Below are positions 1-4,611 of a DNA stretch of 5,494 bases, one piece after another (the first letter of the stretch is position 1; the number at the start of each line of letters is the position of its first letter). Source of the stretch: Elusimicrobia bacterium RIFOXYB2_FULL_48_7 (GTDB lineage: Bacteria > Elusimicrobiota > Endomicrobiia > CG1-02-37-114 > XYA2-FULL-39-19); assembly GCA_001800495.1 (NCBI GenBank), contig MGVM01000220.1:1377-6870 (forward strand), given 5' to 3'. A program made the position numbers and the translations under genes. A model generated the notes under the pieces. It searched no databases. It saw only the letters and a list, made by a program, of their open reading frames with translations, and was not told the DNA's origin.

Positions 1-704
1 ATTTCGCCATCAACCTGCCGGCAAGCGTGTTTGAAAAACTGGGGTATGCCACCACCAACCTGGCGGAGCTTGAAAGAATGACCGGCGAAACCCTTGCCGG
101 AAGGCCCGGCGGGGCGGTATCGCTTGCGGCGGGAATGTCGCTGATACTTTCATCCATCCCGGGGTTCAAGCACCTGATGGGTTACTGGTACCATTTCGCG
201 ATAATGTTCGAAGCGCTCTTCATTCTTACCACGGTTGACACCGGCACCCGCGTGGCGCGCTACATTCTACAGGAAATTTTGAAAGGTGTCCATCCGAAAA
301 TGTCCAACACTTCCTGGATGCCGGGGATAATTATCTGCGGGGGGATTATCAGCTTTTTGTGGGGGTACCTGGTTTACAACGGGGATATTTCCACTATCTG
401 GCCGATGTTCGGCGCGGCAAACCAGCTTTTGGCGATGCTCGCGCTTTTGATCGGCACCGCATTCATTTTGAACCACTCAAAAAAGAAAATTTACGGCCTG
501 GTCACTTTTTTGCCGGCGGTTTTCATGTTCGCCACTACCGTCACAGCCAGCGTGATGAACATCACCATAAACTACCTGCCCAAGCACACTTTCCAGGGCA
601 ACATGAACGCCCTGCTCTCCGCGATAATGCCGGCCCTCGCCCTCGTCATCACCTACGAATCCCTGAAAAAGATCCTGTCCCTATTCCGGGGACACAATAC
701 TTAA
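1..704 (+). CDS. cstA: Carbon starvation protein A (CstA) family transporter, 3' part
   Basis: The reading frame is open at the left edge (first full codon at position 3) and stops at 702-704, so this is the last ~233 residues of a longer gene; the GTG at 27 is internal, not a start. CstA proteins are inner-membrane carriers linked to peptide or pyruvate uptake under carbon limitation. Family hallmarks visible are a WYHFAIMFEALFILT segment followed by VDTGTRVARY, and later WPMFGAANQLLAMLALL. About five hydrophobic spans can be seen: around the WYHF segment, around IIICGGIISFLWGY, around the NQLLAMLALLIGT stretch, around YGLVTFLPAVFMFATT, and near the end (LSAIMPALALVITY). The last residues (RGHNT and stop) are encoded by a dispersed repeat at 683-707, so the natural C-terminus may have been altered. 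A DUF1848 gene begins 5 bp downstream on the same strand. Family assignment is firm; the substrate is not decidable here. Confidence 0.93.
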   Translation, partial: FAINLPASVFEKLGYATTNLAELERMTGETLAGRPGGAVSLAAGMSLILSSIPGFKHLMGYWYHFAIMFEALFILTTVDTGTRVARYILQEILKGVHPKMSNTSWMPGIIICGGIISFLWGYLVYNGDISTIWPMFGAANQLLAMLALLIGTAFILNHSKKKIYGLVTFLPAVFMFATTVTASVMNITINYLPKHTFQGNMNALLSAIMPALALVITYESLKKILSLFRGHNT

Positions 705-707
705 TTC
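683..707 (+). repeat. Dispersed 25-bp repeat, copy 1 (at end of cstA)
   Basis: Core CCGGGGACACAATACTTA, flanked by ATT and ATTC. The same 25 bp occurs inverted at 4183-4207 with one mismatch, and a decayed same-strand copy (16 of 18 matching) lies at 3889-3906. Here it supplies the last cstA codons and the TAA stop, and it fills the space where a ribosome binding site for the next gene would be. From memory, this motif resembles sequences scattered in many genomes near REP-associated or IS200-like transposase genes; no such transposase is in the window. Confidence 0.8.
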
Positions 708-709
708 AA

Positions 710-1528
710 ATGATCATCTCCGCGAGCAGAAGATGCGATATCCCCGCGTTCCACTCTGACTGGCTGGTAAATTGCGTTAAAAAGGGTTCCGTTCCGGTAA
801 AAAACCTGTTCAACCGGTGCAGGGAGCGCCGCGTGCCTGTATCCCCTTCTCCCGTAGACCTCATAGTATTCTGGACAAAGAACCCCGCCAAAATGCTGGA
901 CAAGCTGGATGCATTCTCAAAATACAATTATTATTTCCAGTTCACCGTCACGCCTTACGGCAAAGACATAGAGCCGGGCGTCCCTGACAAGCGCGAAATA
1001 GTTGAAACATTCAGGAAACTATCGAAGAAAATAGGAAAAGACAGGGTTGTCTGGCGCTACGACCCCATCCTGCTGAGCGAAACGATAACCGTTGAACAGC
1101 ACAAAAAATGGTTTACAGAATATTCAGCGCAATTCCGCGGGTACACACAAAAATGCGTTATAAGTTTCATTGATATTTACAGGAAAAACGCCGTGATACT
1201 TAAAAAAGCCGGCATCTTCGCACCGACCGAAGCCCAGCAGATAGAACTCGCTAAAAGCATCGCCAAAAGCGCGGAGGCCTGCGGTATCGAAGCCAGCGCC
1301 TGCGCCGAAAAGATAAACCTTGAACACCTGGGAATAAAACACGGGAAATGCATTGATTACCCAGGCCTTCCCAAGGACAAATCCCAGCGCGAAACGTGCG
1401 GGTGCGTGAAAAGCGCGGACATCGGCGCCTACGGCCCCTGCCTCCACGCCTGCATTTACTGCTACGCTAATCCTTGCCTTGCCGCCTCCAAAAATGGTAT
1501 AAATTTTCATGAACCTCACCGGAACTGA
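710..1528 (+). CDS. DUF1848 family protein with C-terminal cysteine cluster (putative Fe-S / radical-SAM-like)
   Basis: A 272-aa protein. The ATG at 710 is chosen because it gives the family's typical N-terminus (MIISASRRxDIPAF); the frame is open further upstream, but that stretch is antisense-free shadow of cstA. Conserved-looking blocks are VDLIVFWTKNPA (49-60), YYFQFTVTPYGKDIEPG (74-90), VVWRYDPILL (113-122) and CVISFIDIYRK (149-159). The C-terminus carries C230-x-C232 and then C244-x3-C248-x2-C251 (CLHACIYC). CX3CX2C is the spacing used by radical SAM enzymes to hold a [4Fe-4S] cluster, although in those it is normally near the N-terminus. DUF1848 has no function known to me. The gene lies 5 bp after cstA with no clear ribosome binding site and overlaps the next gene by 20 bp, so translation may depend on coupling. 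A threonine usual in the SRRTDIPA block is cysteine here (C9). Confidence 0.88.
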   Translation: MIISASRRCDIPAFHSDWLVNCVKKGSVPVKNLFNRCRERRVPVSPSPVDLIVFWTKNPAKMLDKLDAFSKYNYYFQFTVTPYGKDIEPGVPDKREIVETFRKLSKKIGKDRVVWRYDPILLSETITVEQHKKWFTEYSAQFRGYTQKCVISFIDIYRKNAVILKKAGIFAPTEAQQIELAKSIAKSAEACGIEASACAEKINLEHLGIKHGKCIDYPGLPKDKSQRETCGCVKSADIGAYGPCLHACIYCYANPCLAASKNGINFHEPHRN

Positions 1529-2045
1529 AACCGTACTTAATCCCGATCAAAACACATTGAAAGACATCCTCTCCATCATCCGGGCGTCATTCCCCGCCGG
1601 CTGGGAGTACGATGACGCGGGCGAATATTACACCCGGATGCTTAAAGAAAAAAGCAGCATCCACATCTTCCTGAAAGCCGGCGAAGCCGGTGAAAAACGC
1701 GCGGGGTACCTCCACGCCATCCCTCATAACGCTGCGGTCGCTGAACTCAAAGACGACGACCCCCTCATGCGGGCAGAGGAAGGGCACGCGGGAACCTACT
1801 ACATAGAGATCGTGGGGATCCTTCCGGAATACAGGGGGAAAAACGGGTTTTCAATATTGCTTGAGGCGCTCAAAAAAGAACTGCAGAAAAAGGGCATCAC
1901 CAAAATATCCATCCACGCGAGAGTCTCCAACAACCTTTCCATGGCGGTCCAGAGAAAGCTGAAGGCCGCGAAAGTCCGCCGTATCGAGAACTGGGCGTAC
2001 TACAACCGCCTCGAACCCACCGATTACATCGAAGCCGAGTGGTAA
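1509..2045 (+). CDS. GNAT-type N-acetyltransferase
   Basis: A 178-aa protein. GNAT enzymes move an acetyl group from acetyl-CoA to an amine of a small molecule or protein. The diagnostic part is residues 98-121, YYIEIVGILPEYRG followed by KNGFSILLEAL: a beta strand, then the pyrophosphate-binding turn, then a helix, and later ISIHARVSNNLSMAVQRKL as the second strand-helix unit. The turn reads RGKNGFS instead of the usual RGxGxG/A, so acetyl-CoA binding may be modified. The start is ATG 1509, inside the end of the DUF1848 gene (20-bp overlap in another frame), with no visible Shine-Dalgarno; coupling to the upstream gene is likely. The stop TAA (2043-2045) abuts the stop of the opposing NlpC/P60 gene. 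Substrate unknown. Confidence 0.8.
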   Translation: MNLTGTETVLNPDQNTLKDILSIIRASFPAGWEYDDAGEYYTRMLKEKSSIHIFLKAGEAGEKRAGYLHAIPHNAAVAELKDDDPLMRAEEGHAGTYYIEIVGILPEYRGKNGFSILLEALKKELQKKGITKISIHARVSNNLSMAVQRKLKAAKVRRIENWAYYNRLEPTDYIEAEW

Positions 2046-2684
2046 TTAAAACACCGAACCAAAAGCCCTGAATAATTCCCCGGCCAGCACCTTTCTTTTC
2101 GTTTTCCCGAATTTTTGCCTTACCGGGGTGTTGTAAGTTTCCTTGTTTTCCGGATTAACGCCGGTATGCGGGTGCGCCAGGTTGATGTAAGCCCTCTCAA
2201 TGCCGTCCGGTGTCACATGAATAAAGGTTATAGTCTTGTGCCTGTCAACTTTCTCCACAATCCCGGCGTGGGTAAGCCGGTCGTTCAGCCGGCCGTCCTT
2301 GTTAAGATCGTATGTCTTGTCGAAAAACACAATGTCGCCCTCGTCAGGAACCCCGCCCTTGTATAATTTTCCGTTTTCCTGCAGGTAAGTGAAGATAAGC
2401 TCCACGCCGTTCTTGCCTTTTGTGGAATGGGTTACCTTGAACAGCTTTACGCCAAGAGTCTGCTCGTAAACCGCCCTTACAAACCCAGAGCAGTCATAAG
2501 GGTACTTCGTCTCCCCGAATTTAATTTCATTTTTTCCGATCAATCCCTGCGCGGCGGCAACAACCTCCGTTCTTTTCTGGTAGGTGTCCGGGTGCGAGCC
2601 CCTTGTCCGCATCCCAACGCAGGATGAAAGGGTGAACAAACCAAGAAGTAATAGGGGCATTGGATAAGTTGCGCGGGGTTTCAT
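2046..2684 (-). CDS. NlpC/P60-family cell wall peptidase, predicted lipoprotein
   Basis: A 212-aa protein predicted to be exported and lipid-anchored: basic start (MKPR), hydrophobic core PLLLLGLFTL, then lipobox LSSC with the lipidated Cys at 22. NlpC/P60 enzymes are cysteine peptidases that cut peptide cross-links in peptidoglycan. The catalytic set is visible: C65 in YPYDCSGFVRAVY, H139 in LTHAGIV and H156 in FIHV; GDIVFFD (116-122) is the usual strand before the first His. Between them, DLNKDGRLND (126-135) has the spacing of an EF-hand-like calcium loop (D126, N128, D130, R132 backbone, D135). The ATG at 2684 is preferred because it gives the full signal peptide and sits just downstream of a strong promoter. 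It is a single leftward gene, convergent with the GNAT gene with no bases between the stops. Role: cell wall remodelling or lysis; exact bond cleaved unknown. Confidence 0.87.
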   Translation of the reverse strand: MKPRATYPMPLLLLGLFTLSSCVGMRTRGSHPDTYQKRTEVVAAAQGLIGKNEIKFGETKYPYDCSGFVRAVYEQTLGVKLFKVTHSTKGKNGVELIFTYLQENGKLYKGGVPDEGDIVFFDKTYDLNKDGRLNDRLTHAGIVEKVDRHKTITFIHVTPDGIERAYINLAHPHTGVNPENKETYNTPVRQKFGKTKRKVLAGELFRAFGSVF

Positions 2685-2692
2685 TTGCAGGA

Positions 2693-2721
2693 ATTATACC
2701 TTTTTGGGAGGTACAGGACAA
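2693..2721 (-). promoter_or_regulatory. Sigma-70-type promoter of the NlpC/P60 gene (leaderless)
   Basis: On the minus strand a perfect -10 TATAAT (2698-2693) follows a -35-like TTGTCC (2721-2716; 4 of 6 to consensus) with a 17-bp spacer. Only 8 nt separate the -10 from the ATG at 2684, so transcription should begin within a couple of bases of the start codon. No Shine-Dalgarno is present, which fits a leaderless mRNA. Confidence 0.65.
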
Positions 2722-2810
2722 ACAGAGAGGGGGAGGGCCCGGGAACTAAATCGGCAGAATTACGTCTATATAATTGTGAAGCTATTTAAAATTATTGAAT
2801 TCCCTTTGTA

Positions 2811-2854
2811 TTTACACTACAAATATGATTAAATACAGTAAATTGTAGTGTAAA
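2811..2854 (+). promoter_or_regulatory. Operator-like inverted repeat with promoter, copy 1 (nucleotidyltransferase module)
   Basis: Perfect 12-bp inverted arms, TTTACACTACAA at 2811-2822 and TTGTAGTGTAAA at 2843-2854, are separated by exactly 20 bp. A promoter fits inside: -35 TTTACA (2811-2816), 17-bp spacer, -10 TACAGT (2834-2839, 4 of 6). The left arm therefore covers the -35 and the right arm covers the expected start of transcription, which is the placement of a repressor operator. Because transcription would begin inside the right arm, the mRNA could not form this hairpin, so a DNA-level role is more likely than an RNA one. The same element recurs at 3838-3881. Confidence 0.6.
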
Positions 2855-2860
2855 GGAGGA
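2852..2860 (+). promoter_or_regulatory. Strong Shine-Dalgarno for the 103-aa protein
   Basis: AAAGGAGGA ends 3 nt before the ATG at 2864 and fixes that start codon. It is the only canonical ribosome binding site in front of a clear gene in the window, contrasting with the leaderless or coupled starts elsewhere, and directly abuts the right operator arm. Confidence 0.8.
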
Positions 2861-2863
2861 CTT

Positions 2864-3175
2864 ATGATAGTTTTAAAAGGAATTCTGAATGAGAGCAGGG
2901 AATATTATCAGAAAATAGCTAAAGAAATCAAAAACAAGATAGCCTCATTTCCAAAAGGCAGTATTAAAAAACGAAAAATCAACGGCAAAAACTATTATTA
3001 TCTTCAATACCGGGAAATGAACCAAATAAAACATAAATATCTGGGAAAGAATTACCCGGTAAATAAAGCGGAAGAAATAGCGGCTGTGAAAAAGAAGAAT
3101 AAACAGCTGAAAAAAGAACAAAAAAAGGTGAAAGAGGCATTAAAGGTGCTGGGAAAAAGAGCCTACTTAAAATAA
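2864..3175 (+). CDS. Small basic protein, first gene of the nucleotidyltransferase module (putative antitoxin/regulator)
   Basis: A 103-aa, strongly lysine-rich protein. Residues 30-61 (PKGSIKKRKINGKNYYYL, then QYRE...IKHKYLGK) have the alternating aromatic and basic pattern of a short beta-sheet domain, reminiscent of small uncharacterised domains and of the arm-type DNA-binding domain of tyrosine recombinases. Residues 66-95 are a charged coiled-coil-like helix. It follows a perfect Shine-Dalgarno and an operator-like inverted repeat, and its TAA overlaps the ATG of the nucleotidyltransferase by one base (TAATG), so the two are made together. By analogy with AbiEi/AbiEii pairs, where the first protein represses the promoter and neutralises the second, I infer a DNA-binding antitoxin; sequence homology to AbiEi is not evident. 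The base composition is much more AT-rich than the genes before 2700, suggesting horizontal transfer. Confidence 0.85.
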   Translation: MIVLKGILNESREYYQKIAKEIKNKIASFPKGSIKKRKINGKNYYYLQYREMNQIKHKYLGKNYPVNKAEEIAAVKKKNKQLKKEQKKVKEALKVLGKRAYLK

Positions 3176-3864
3176 TGTATAAAATAATTAACAAAATACT
3201 TGCAGTGTTTGAAGAAAACGGCTTATGGGAAGATGGCGTTGAATTAGTCGGCAGTTGGTGCTTTAACTTATATCAAGAACACTTAGGCGTGAAATCCTAC
3301 CCTTTAAAAACACAAGACATAGATTTTTTAATACCTGTTCCGTTCAAAAGCAGAAAGCACATAGACCTGGTTGAAGAATTAGGAAAAATAGGATTTCAGC
3401 ATTCATTTAATCAGGATGGTTCAATCTATTTATGGAATGCTGAATTAAAAATAGAGTTTTTAGTGCCTCAGAAATCAAAGGGGGACGACAAGGCAATCGA
3501 TATTAAGGGATTATCAATTAAAGCAATACCGTTAAGATTTGTGAATATATTGCTGGATCACCCGATTACCGTAGAAGATAATGGAATAAACATCCGTATC
3601 CCCAACCCTTCCGCGTTCTGCCTGCAAAAAATAATAGTAGCATTTCGCAGAAAAAAGTTAGACAAAAGAATTAAGGATTTGGAACAGGCAATTTATGTTT
3701 TTGAAATTACTAATAAAAACGATTTAAAACATTTATTTATGAGTTTTCCTAAACCTTGGCAAAAAGCAATAATTATAAATCTAAAAGACTCAAAAAAGCT
3801 TTTGCCTCTTTTGGAAGATGACATTTCAAGGATTCTTGATACACTACAAAACACAACAATATAA
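3175..3864 (+). CDS. Nucleotidyltransferase-fold protein (putative AbiEii/GSU2403-like toxin)
   Basis: A 229-aa protein with the pattern of a polymerase-beta-type nucleotidyltransferase: VGSW (25-28) supplies the GS turn, TQDIDFLI (46-53) supplies the two metal-binding acids D48 and D50, and E94 in LKIEFLVP is a good third acid. The ~20-residue gap between GS and DID resembles the AbiEii or NTP_transf_8 (GSU2403) groups more than the MNT group; the choice between them is tentative. Such enzymes add NMPs to tRNA or proteins, and several are the toxic half of toxin-antitoxin or abortive infection pairs. Residues 150-175 are basic and helical, which could bind nucleic acid. The start overlaps the upstream stop (TAATG). 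The last ~8 codons and the stop lie inside a second copy of the operator-promoter element, an unusual constraint on a C-terminus. AT-rich composition suggests acquisition. Confidence 0.82.
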   Translation: MYKIINKILAVFEENGLWEDGVELVGSWCFNLYQEHLGVKSYPLKTQDIDFLIPVPFKSRKHIDLVEELGKIGFQHSFNQDGSIYLWNAELKIEFLVPQKSKGDDKAIDIKGLSIKAIPLRFVNILLDHPITVEDNGINIRIPNPSAFCLQKIIVAFRRKKLDKRIKDLEQAIYVFEITNKNDLKHLFMSFPKPWQKAIIINLKDSKKLLPLLEDDISRILDTLQNTTI

Positions 3865-3881
3865 TCCTGTTGTAGTGTAAG
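3836..3881 (+). promoter_or_regulatory. Operator-like inverted repeat with promoter, copy 2 (3' end of the module)
   Basis: Arms TACACTACAA (3840-3849) and TTGTAGTGTA (3870-3879) are again separated by exactly 20 bp and match the arms of the element at 2811-2854, while the 20-bp interior differs. A rightward promoter close to consensus is present: -35 TTGATA (3836-3841, 5 of 6), 18-bp spacer, -10 TATAAT (3860-3865, perfect). Transcription would start in the right arm, followed by AAGAAGG, a possible leftover Shine-Dalgarno. The left arm and -10 lie in the last codons and stop of the nucleotidyltransferase gene. No intact gene starts immediately downstream. Confidence 0.62.
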
Positions 3882-3981
3882 AAGGATAATTCCGAAGACA
3901 CAATACCGAAAAACCTCCAACAAGCAACTCAGCCGTATCGGCCCCGAAAAAGGCGGGCTTTGGGAAATAATAAAGAAATAA
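3865..3981 (+). pseudogene. Remnant A: C-terminal tail of an AlbA_2/RecG-like regulator
   Basis: Directly after the nucleotidyltransferase stop the same frame stays open to TAA 3979-3981 (38 codons, no start codon of note). From about 3919 it reads NKQLSRIGPEKGGLWEIIKK and stop. IGPxKGGxWE at the extreme C-terminus is typical of the winged-helix end of AlbA_2-domain (Schlafen-like, RecG-like) ATP-binding regulators. Only the tail is present, so it is a remnant. It lies upstream of a piece (4042-4227) that would normally precede it in the protein, showing rearrangement or loss of one of two tandem genes. Recognition is from memory of the family. Confidence 0.5.
3889..3906 (+). repeat. Dispersed repeat, copy 2 (decayed)
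   Basis: ATTCCGAAGACACAATAC matches 16 of 18 bases of the repeat at 683-707, same orientation, and then diverges. With the inverted copy at 4183-4207 it brackets a ~320-bp stretch containing remnants A and B. Confidence 0.5.
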
Positions 3982-4015
3982 AATGTCATCCCTGCGTGTA
4001 GTAAGCTATCTCTAT

Positions 4016-4052
4016 GTTTAATATAATAGACAATAGTTTAATATATTAGACA
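4016..4052 (+). repeat. Two tandem near-palindromes with 20-bp period
   Basis: GTTTAATATAATAGACA (4016-4032) and GTTTAATATATTAGACA (4036-4052) match in 16 of 17 bases and start exactly 20 bp apart, i.e. two helical turns. The second copy is almost a perfect palindrome (one mismatched pair in 16 bp). The first contains TATAAT. This looks like a tandem operator, possibly once controlling a gene whose remnant follows, but no convincing -35 was found. Confidence 0.5.
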
Positions 4053-4122
4053 GAGCAATACTTTCTTTGCCATAACTTTTAAACGCCCTCCTTACAGCTT
4101 GAGCGATAAGAAACAACAAAAT

Positions 4123-4170
4123 GTCCCAGAAAAAGTCCCTGAAAAGGTCCCTGAAAGGGTCACTGCAGGG
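4123..4170 (+). repeat. 12-bp tandem repeat, four units (VPEK-coding)
   Basis: Four units of 12 bp begin with GTC at 4123, 4135, 4147 and 4159; units 2 and 3 differ by one base (GTCCCTGAAAAG / GTCCCTGAAAGG). The 12-bp period keeps a four-residue repeat VPEK in the remnant's frame. The last unit is decayed (VTAG). Confidence 0.75.
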
Positions 4171-4182
4171 ATCCATAACTCA

Positions 4183-4207
4183 GAAATAAGTATTGTGTCC
4201 CCGGAAT
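4183..4207 (-). repeat. Dispersed 25-bp repeat, copy 3 (inverted)
   Basis: The reverse complement of this stretch matches 683-707 in 24 of 25 bases, the single change being in the fourth base from the end. It forms the last readable codons of remnant B. Confidence 0.8.
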
Positions 4208-4227
4208 TTTTCCCCATTCACGATTAG

Positions 4228-4361
4228 AATTGGATATCGCAGATTGCGACATCCAATTTCGATCAAGGTCGCATTTTGCGACCTTGAAGCATTGGCATCA
4301 CATTTTGTGATACCTTAGGTGGGGGTGGGTAAACATGAACAACTCGCACCACTGGTGCGAG
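4228..4361. repeat. Hairpin cluster 1 (four hairpins, all with 5-nt loops)
   Basis: Four consecutive hairpins: 4228-4258 (arm AATTGGATATCGC, one mismatch, loop AGATT); 4263-4287 (arm TCAAGGTCGC, perfect 10 bp, loop ATTTT); 4294-4314 (arm GGCATCAC, one mismatch, loop ATTTT); 4343-4361 (arm CTCGCAC, perfect 7 bp, loop CACTG). Stem sequences differ but pairing is kept and the loop is always 5 nt. No T-tract follows on either strand, so they are not standard terminators, though they could shape the 3' end of the leftward transcript of the kinase module. The rest of the gap 4228-4446 holds a 34-bp direct repeat and remnant C. Confidence 0.7.
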
Positions 4362-4364
4362 AAA
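4331..4364 (+). repeat. 34-bp direct repeat, left copy
   Basis: Matches 5298-5331 in 33 of 34 bases (A/G difference at the fifth base). It contains the CTCGCAC hairpin. The two copies lie on opposite sides of the zeta-like kinase module, and each is followed by a TFYRNPEYSL-coding block, 17 bp later here and about 118 bp later on the right. Confidence 0.85.
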
Positions 4365-4375
4365 ACAGAGACTAG

Positions 4376-4471
4376 CTGGTTACTTTCTACAGAAACCCCG
4401 AATATTCATTAAAGGCCGGGGAAGCTAGGGAGAAAACTAGGGTGGCTTATTTTACCTTATGTAATAGCTGA
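4376..4471 (+). pseudogene. Remnant C: TFYRNPEYSL block of an AlbA_2/RecG-like regulator
   Basis: Between stops at 4373-4375 and 4469-4471 the frame reads LVTFYRNPEYSLKAGEAREK followed by TRV and an unrelated tail. The TFYRNPEYSL block is shared with 5450-5479 on the right; three of the four base differences in that stretch are silent third-position changes, which shows it descends from coding DNA. EAREKTR resembles the first EKTR-type unit seen after this block in the family. The piece is only ~20 recognisable residues, hence a remnant. Its end overlaps, antisense, the 3' end of the 54-aa gene. Confidence 0.55.
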
Positions 4472-4611
4472 TTGGCTGGTATTCTTACGACCTTACCGTT
4501 TTTCCACGTAGATAGAGGCCTGCCTGATTGTATATGACGGTCTACAACTTCACGTATTGCTTCCTTGAGCGCGAGAAATGCTTTATCCTGAAGAGATAAT
4601 CTTTTTTTCAT
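4447..4611 (-). CDS. 54-aa protein coupled to zeta-like kinase (putative antitoxin/partner)
   Basis: A small leftward gene whose ATG (4611-4609) overlaps the TGA of the kinase gene in an ATGA junction (4608-4611), so it is translationally coupled to it. It starts MKKRLSLQDKAFLALKEAI, continues through REVVDRHIQSGRPLS and WKNGKVVRIP, and ends in HKVK. The pattern is an amphipathic helix followed by a short strand-turn-strand (TWKNGKVVRIPAN). I recall similar 50-70 aa proteins (ALKEAV...WRNGKVV.IP) next to chromosomal zeta-like kinases, but no named family comes to mind. Operon position right behind a toxin-like kinase suggests an antitoxin or modulator; unlike classical epsilon/zeta or PezA/PezT pairs it comes second, not first. 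TAA stop at 4449-4447, upstream of hairpin cluster 1 as read on this strand. Confidence 0.78.
   Translation of the reverse strand: MKKRLSLQDKAFLALKEAIREVVDRHIQSGRPLSTWKNGKVVRIPANQLLHKVK

Larger units (their letters stand above)
4042..4227 (+). pseudogene. Remnant B: internal C-terminal piece of an AlbA_2/RecG-like regulator with VPEK repeats
   Basis: The frame is open from the stop at 4039-4041 to TAG 4225-4227 (61 codons). It reads SNTFFAITFKRPPYSL (from 4054), then NVPEKVPEKVPERVT (4120-4164), then a tail SEISIVSPEFFP made by the inverted dispersed repeat. A beta-strand block of the F.VTF.R type followed by VPEK or EKTR tetrapeptide repeats, which lead into a winged helix, is typical of AlbA_2/RecG-like ATP-binding regulators. 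The N-terminal domain and the final winged helix are missing, so this is a fragment. It matches remnants C and D in the same block. Confidence 0.55.

Noticed and set aside
359..709. Upstream extension of the DUF1848 frame inside cstA
   Set aside because: It is an open out-of-frame stretch within a clearly coding transporter region, and the family's typical N-terminus begins at the ATG at 710.
1124..1519. 131-aa minus-strand frame
   Set aside because: Lies wholly antisense to the DUF1848 gene, which has clear family motifs; no promoter or domain supports it.
2811..3881. Integron attC or XerCD dif-like sites flanking a cassette
   Set aside because: The arms are 10-12 bp with a 20-bp interior, lacking the attC core RYYYAAC/GTTRRRY sites and the 11-6-11 dif layout; overlap with promoters favours an operator.
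3693..3989. 98-aa minus-strand frame
   Set aside because: Antisense to the nucleotidyltransferase end and remnant A, low-complexity hydrophobic translation, no ribosome binding site.
4228..4361. Rho-independent terminators
   Set aside because: Stable stems are present but no run of T follows on either strand within a few bases.
4335..4412. 25-aa frame beginning MNNSHHWCEK
   Set aside because: It is produced by the 34-bp repeat and hairpin, ends early, and the right-hand copy diverges straight after the repeat; no ribosome binding site.
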